From a virus, in IMG/VR virus record IMGVR_UViG_3300034096_000715, positions 1-20,599 of that record: 20,599 nt of DNA; one strand, 5' to 3'. Position 1 is the stretch's first letter. Each line of letters begins with the position of its first letter. This document shows, one piece after another, positions 18,657 to 20,599 of this stretch. A program made the position numbers and the translations under genes. The notes beneath the pieces were generated by a model that saw only the letters and a list, made by a program, of their open reading frames with translations, made no database searches and had not been told where the DNA came from.

Positions 18657-18862
18657 TTGCCGTCCTCCTGTTCAAAACAATCCCAACCATGCTTATTTGC
18701 GAATGTGGTTCCATCGCCGTATGCATCAACCAAAACACACAATCGCCGCCTCGCCTCGTCGCGCTCCTTGATTAGCCGCTCAATCACTTCTGCAATTTCA
18801 TCGGCACAGTTGATGCTATGAGACAGTCTCTTAATCCTTGCGATGGCATCGTGTTCGTTCAC
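18653..18862 (-). CDS. Small helical protein (69 aa)
   Basis: GTG start at 18862 with AAGGAG about 9 nt upstream. The sequence is a helix of charged repeats (AIARIKRLSHSINCADEIAE, VIERLIKERDEARRRLCVLV) followed by DAYGDGTTFANKHGWDCFEQ. The pattern 'LIKERDEAR' recalls coiled-coil segments also present in the next upstream gene (LKQERDEACAAIE), suggesting shared ancestry or pairing. Its stop overlaps the next GTG start by four bases. Confidence 0.6.
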   Translation of the reverse strand: MNEHDAIARIKRLSHSINCADEIAEVIERLIKERDEARRRLCVLVDAYGDGTTFANKHGWDCFEQEDGK

Positions 18863-18867
18863 TTGAT

Positions 18868-19221
18868 TTACTCCTTTGGAGGCACGGGATTCTCACGCTG
18901 TGCGGGAGTCAGGGTGTTGTAGTAGAGATCCTTGTAGAAGGTGGTCTGCTCCAAAAGAGCAGCCATCCGTCCCACAAGAGAGTTGGGATCATAGCCACGG
19001 GTAAGATCAAGCACATCGTTGACCTGTTGAGTCAGGTTGCGGAACTTGCTTGCCTTCTGTGCAGGCTTCTCAATGGCTGCACAGGCTTCATCCCGTTCCT
19101 GCTTCAGCCGATTCACCTGTGCCTCTAACTCACGGATTCGATTGACCACATAGGAATCAATCGGTGAGGTGTGCGTGGTGTTGCAAAACTCATCTGCTGC
19201 GATCTTGTTGTGATTAGTCAT
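18868..19221 (-). CDS. Coiled-coil protein (117 aa)
   Basis: ATG 19221 is chosen because AAGGAG lies 8 nt upstream; the longer frame to 19272 would lie inside the promoter. Residues about 25-52 (VVNRIRELEAQVNRLKQERDEACAAIEK) form a clear coiled coil, followed by LTQQVNDVLDLTRGYDPNSL and a Pro-rich end (TPAQRENPVPPKE). It shares the (L)K.ERDEA motif with the next gene. Function unknown; it may form homo- or hetero-oligomers. It is the first gene behind the promoter at 19245. Confidence 0.65.
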   Translation of the reverse strand: MTNHNKIAADEFCNTTHTSPIDSYVVNRIRELEAQVNRLKQERDEACAAIEKPAQKASKFRNLTQQVNDVLDLTRGYDPNSLVGRMAALLEQTTFYKDLYYNTLTPAQRENPVPPKE

Positions 19222-19244
19222 TGTTGTTCTCCTTGTTGGTGTAT

Positions 19245-19272
19245 AGTTTACCGTGTAGTTACGAGTTGTCAA
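19245..19272 (-). promoter_or_regulatory. Sigma70-like promoter
   Basis: TTGACA (19272-19267), 16 bp, TAAACT (19250-19245), a leader of about 20 nt and ATG 19221. It lacks the distal AATCAAATAA box at the 20-bp position and has no clear palindrome. Confidence 0.65.
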
Positions 19273-19275
19273 ACA

Positions 19276-19449
19276 TTATCCGTCAAAGTGCGTGGCATAT
19301 TCCTCCTTTTTGATTTTTGATTTGGCATCACGCCGCGCTTTGCGGGGACAGCGATCCTTCTTGCCCCATGTCTTCGGGCGCAAGCGTTGCCCCTCGCGGA
19401 ACGCATCGTGTACGAACTTTCCTGCTCTGATGTTCATGGTGTTAGGCAT
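19276..19449 (-). CDS. Small basic protein (57 aa)
   Basis: ATG 19449 follows AAGGAGGACACC and overlaps the end of the upstream gene by 8 bases. The sequence is strongly basic (MPNTMNIRAGKFVHDAFREG, then QRLRPKTWGKKDRCPRKARR, ending KKEEYATHFDG). It probably binds nucleic acid or a polyanion, but there is no known motif. The -35 box of the 19245 promoter starts 4 bp beyond its stop. Confidence 0.65.
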   Translation of the reverse strand: MPNTMNIRAGKFVHDAFREGQRLRPKTWGKKDRCPRKARRDAKSKIKKEEYATHFDG

Positions 19450-20134
19450 TGGTGTCCTCCTTGACAATCGTGGCGGCGGCATTCAGGAAATCCAACTCTG
19501 CCTTCACAGCAGAGTTCAACTCGGCAGAAGTGTAGATGGCATCAATCCAATCATCTCGCTGCCCGATGTTCATTCCTGCATCGGTGGTAATCTTTGCCCA
19601 ACGAACGGCATCAACGGTGACATGGTTGCTGAATGAGATGTTGGGGATGGACGGCTCGTTCCCCTGACCGAAGATGTCTCCATCGTTGGTTCCGATGCTG
19701 TTCTGCGTGTGAGAGAAGGTGTTGGTGTTGGGATCGTAATTAAAGGTTGCAATCACATTCGCCGTGATCGTCCAGTTCCAAAACTTGATGCCCGTGACGG
19801 TGATGGTCTTGTCAATGTTCATGTTCTTCCTGTCGTTGGTGGTGGTGATGGTGGTGTTGTTGGTGATGAAGGTGGTCATGTTAGTCTCCTCGCAGGTGTC
19901 GCAGGTGTCGTAGTCGGTGTCGTAAACGATTTCTCCGCAGCAGCGGCACGGGTTCGTGTTGTCATCAGGCACAGGCGCGTCCTGTCCCGTCACGATGCCG
20001 TAGCAACGGCGGCACAGGGTCGCGCTCTCGCCCTCGTTCGCGGACGCAATGTCGCAGGGCAGGGACTCCACCACGCAACGCGCCTTCGGGTAGACGCGAC
20101 AGCCGCAGTCATCGCAATATTCGTGATTGCACAT
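19442..20134 (-). CDS. Cys-rich zinc-ribbon protein fused to a second domain, with internal start
   Basis: Two ATGs are possible. The one at 20143 sits only one base from the AGGAG site, so ATG 20134 at normal spacing is preferred (230 aa; 233 aa otherwise). The first 85 residues are dense in cysteine, CNHEYCDDCGC, LCRRC and CRCCGE...CDTCEE, at least two zinc ribbons. A Thr/Asn-rich linker (FITNNTTITTTN) then leads to a different, Cys-free domain (ITVTGIKFWNWTITANVIAT to NAAATIVKEDTNA). At the junction is a textbook ribosome site GAGGAG, 6 nt before an in-frame ATG at 19879, so the second domain may also be made alone (145 aa). No family is recognised. Confidence 0.65.
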   Translation of the reverse strand: MCNHEYCDDCGCRVYPKARCVVESLPCDIASANEGESATLCRRCYGIVTGQDAPVPDDNTNPCRCCGEIVYDTDYDTCDTCEETNMTTFITNNTTITTTNDRKNMNIDKTITVTGIKFWNWTITANVIATFNYDPNTNTFSHTQNSIGTNDGDIFGQGNEPSIPNISFSNHVTVDAVRWAKITTDAGMNIGQRDDWIDAIYTSAELNSAVKAELDFLNAAATIVKEDTNA

Positions 20135-20152
20135 TTGAGTCATTCTCCTTTA

Positions 20153-20599
20153 TTAGACAAGAGTCCAACCGTCACCAAGGAGCGCGTTCCATGTGGTGCG
20201 CGCTTCGTCCTTCGTGTAAGTACCGTCCACATAGGACTGATCTTCGGAATCAAGAGCGATGCGACCGTCTGGCATCGTGTTCATCGTGATGACCAATCCG
20301 TTCTTCCTGAAAGTCCACACTTGCGGCACGAACGGTGCGGCAACACTCTGCACCGCAACGCCTCCATCAAAGTCTTCCTTGAAGAAGTACACTGCGGTGG
20401 CAAGCGGGGTCTTGCCCTTGAGCGAACCGTGGAACGAGTGCAACCACTGCCGCTTCATTGCTTCGTCAAAGCGGGGCTGCGTGAGGTTGGTGGCATTGTA
20501 GTACCACCGCTTGTCCTCGCTACTCCACAGCGCACCCATCTGCTTGGCAACATCCTTGTCTACAAACGGCACGGCAAGGAACACGCGGAACGGATACGC
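20153..20599 (-). CDS. DUF5710-like protein, 5' end uncertain
   Basis: The first start inside the window is GTG 20584 (143 aa), but the frame stays open to the window edge (AYPFR before the GTG), so the gene may begin outside. The N-terminus FLAVPFVDKDVAKQMGALWS then SEDKRWYYN matches the DUF5710 pattern 'L.VPF.eKd.AK.lGA.Wd...k.WY', a small module seen in DNA-processing and mobile-element proteins. The remaining 100 residues carry a beta-rich region (VWTFRKNGLVITMNTMPDGR) of unknown type. It is followed closely by the zinc-ribbon gene. Confidence 0.7.
   Translation of the reverse strand, partial: AYPFRVFLAVPFVDKDVAKQMGALWSSEDKRWYYNATNLTQPRFDEAMKRQWLHSFHGSLKGKTPLATAVYFFKEDFDGGVAVQSVAAPFVPQVWTFRKNGLVITMNTMPDGRIALDSEDQSYVDGTYTKDEARTTWNALLGDGWTLV

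Overview
The window is a piece of a tailed-phage genome, most likely a T4-like myovirus. The plus strand opens with a tail module: a conserved tail-associated protein, a tail-tube protein, a gp26-like/tail-chaperone gene and a tape-measure protein. Convergent to it are a gp32-type single-stranded DNA-binding protein and a probable gp33-type late-transcription coactivator. The gp32 has no cysteines and so lacks the T4 zinc-binding site, as I recall for marine and cyanophage gp32s. The host cannot be named from this sequence.

Layout: 1-4176 (+) tail genes; 4233-5488 (-) gp32 and gp33-like; 5572-8701 (+) two large beta-rich, probably virion-surface proteins; 8706-20599 (-) a long accessory region of small genes. 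That region holds five tRNA genes (Tyr, Glu, Lys, Gly and an atypical Ile), a permuted tmRNA, two small tail-fibre-like genes, a lipoprotein and a Gly/Tyr-rich secreted protein, a deaminase-fold protein, a DksA-type zinc finger, a ribbon-helix-helix protein and many short membrane or unknown proteins. No CRISPR array, insertion sequence or attachment site was seen.

Regulation is readable. Six sigma70-like promoters, all with 16-bp spacers, drive the minus-strand genes. Three of them carry the same 10-mer, AATCAAATAA, exactly 20 bp upstream of the -35 box. Three have inverted repeats centred on a promoter hexamer. A second class, CTAAATA (often GCCTAAATA), resembles T4 late promoters and often overlaps the stop codon of the preceding gene; one copy lies just upstream of the tmRNA. 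Several strong hairpin-plus-U-tract terminators divide the accessory region.

The three most notable items are: (1) a textbook -1 frameshift signal (T TTT TTT, 5-nt spacer, hairpin) at the end of the gp26-like gene, joining it to a short ORF just before the tape-measure gene, the arrangement of lambda G/GT tail chaperones; (2) a circularly permuted tmRNA with a tag frame ending in AMAA; (3) the three-part early promoter with a distal box at fixed spacing.
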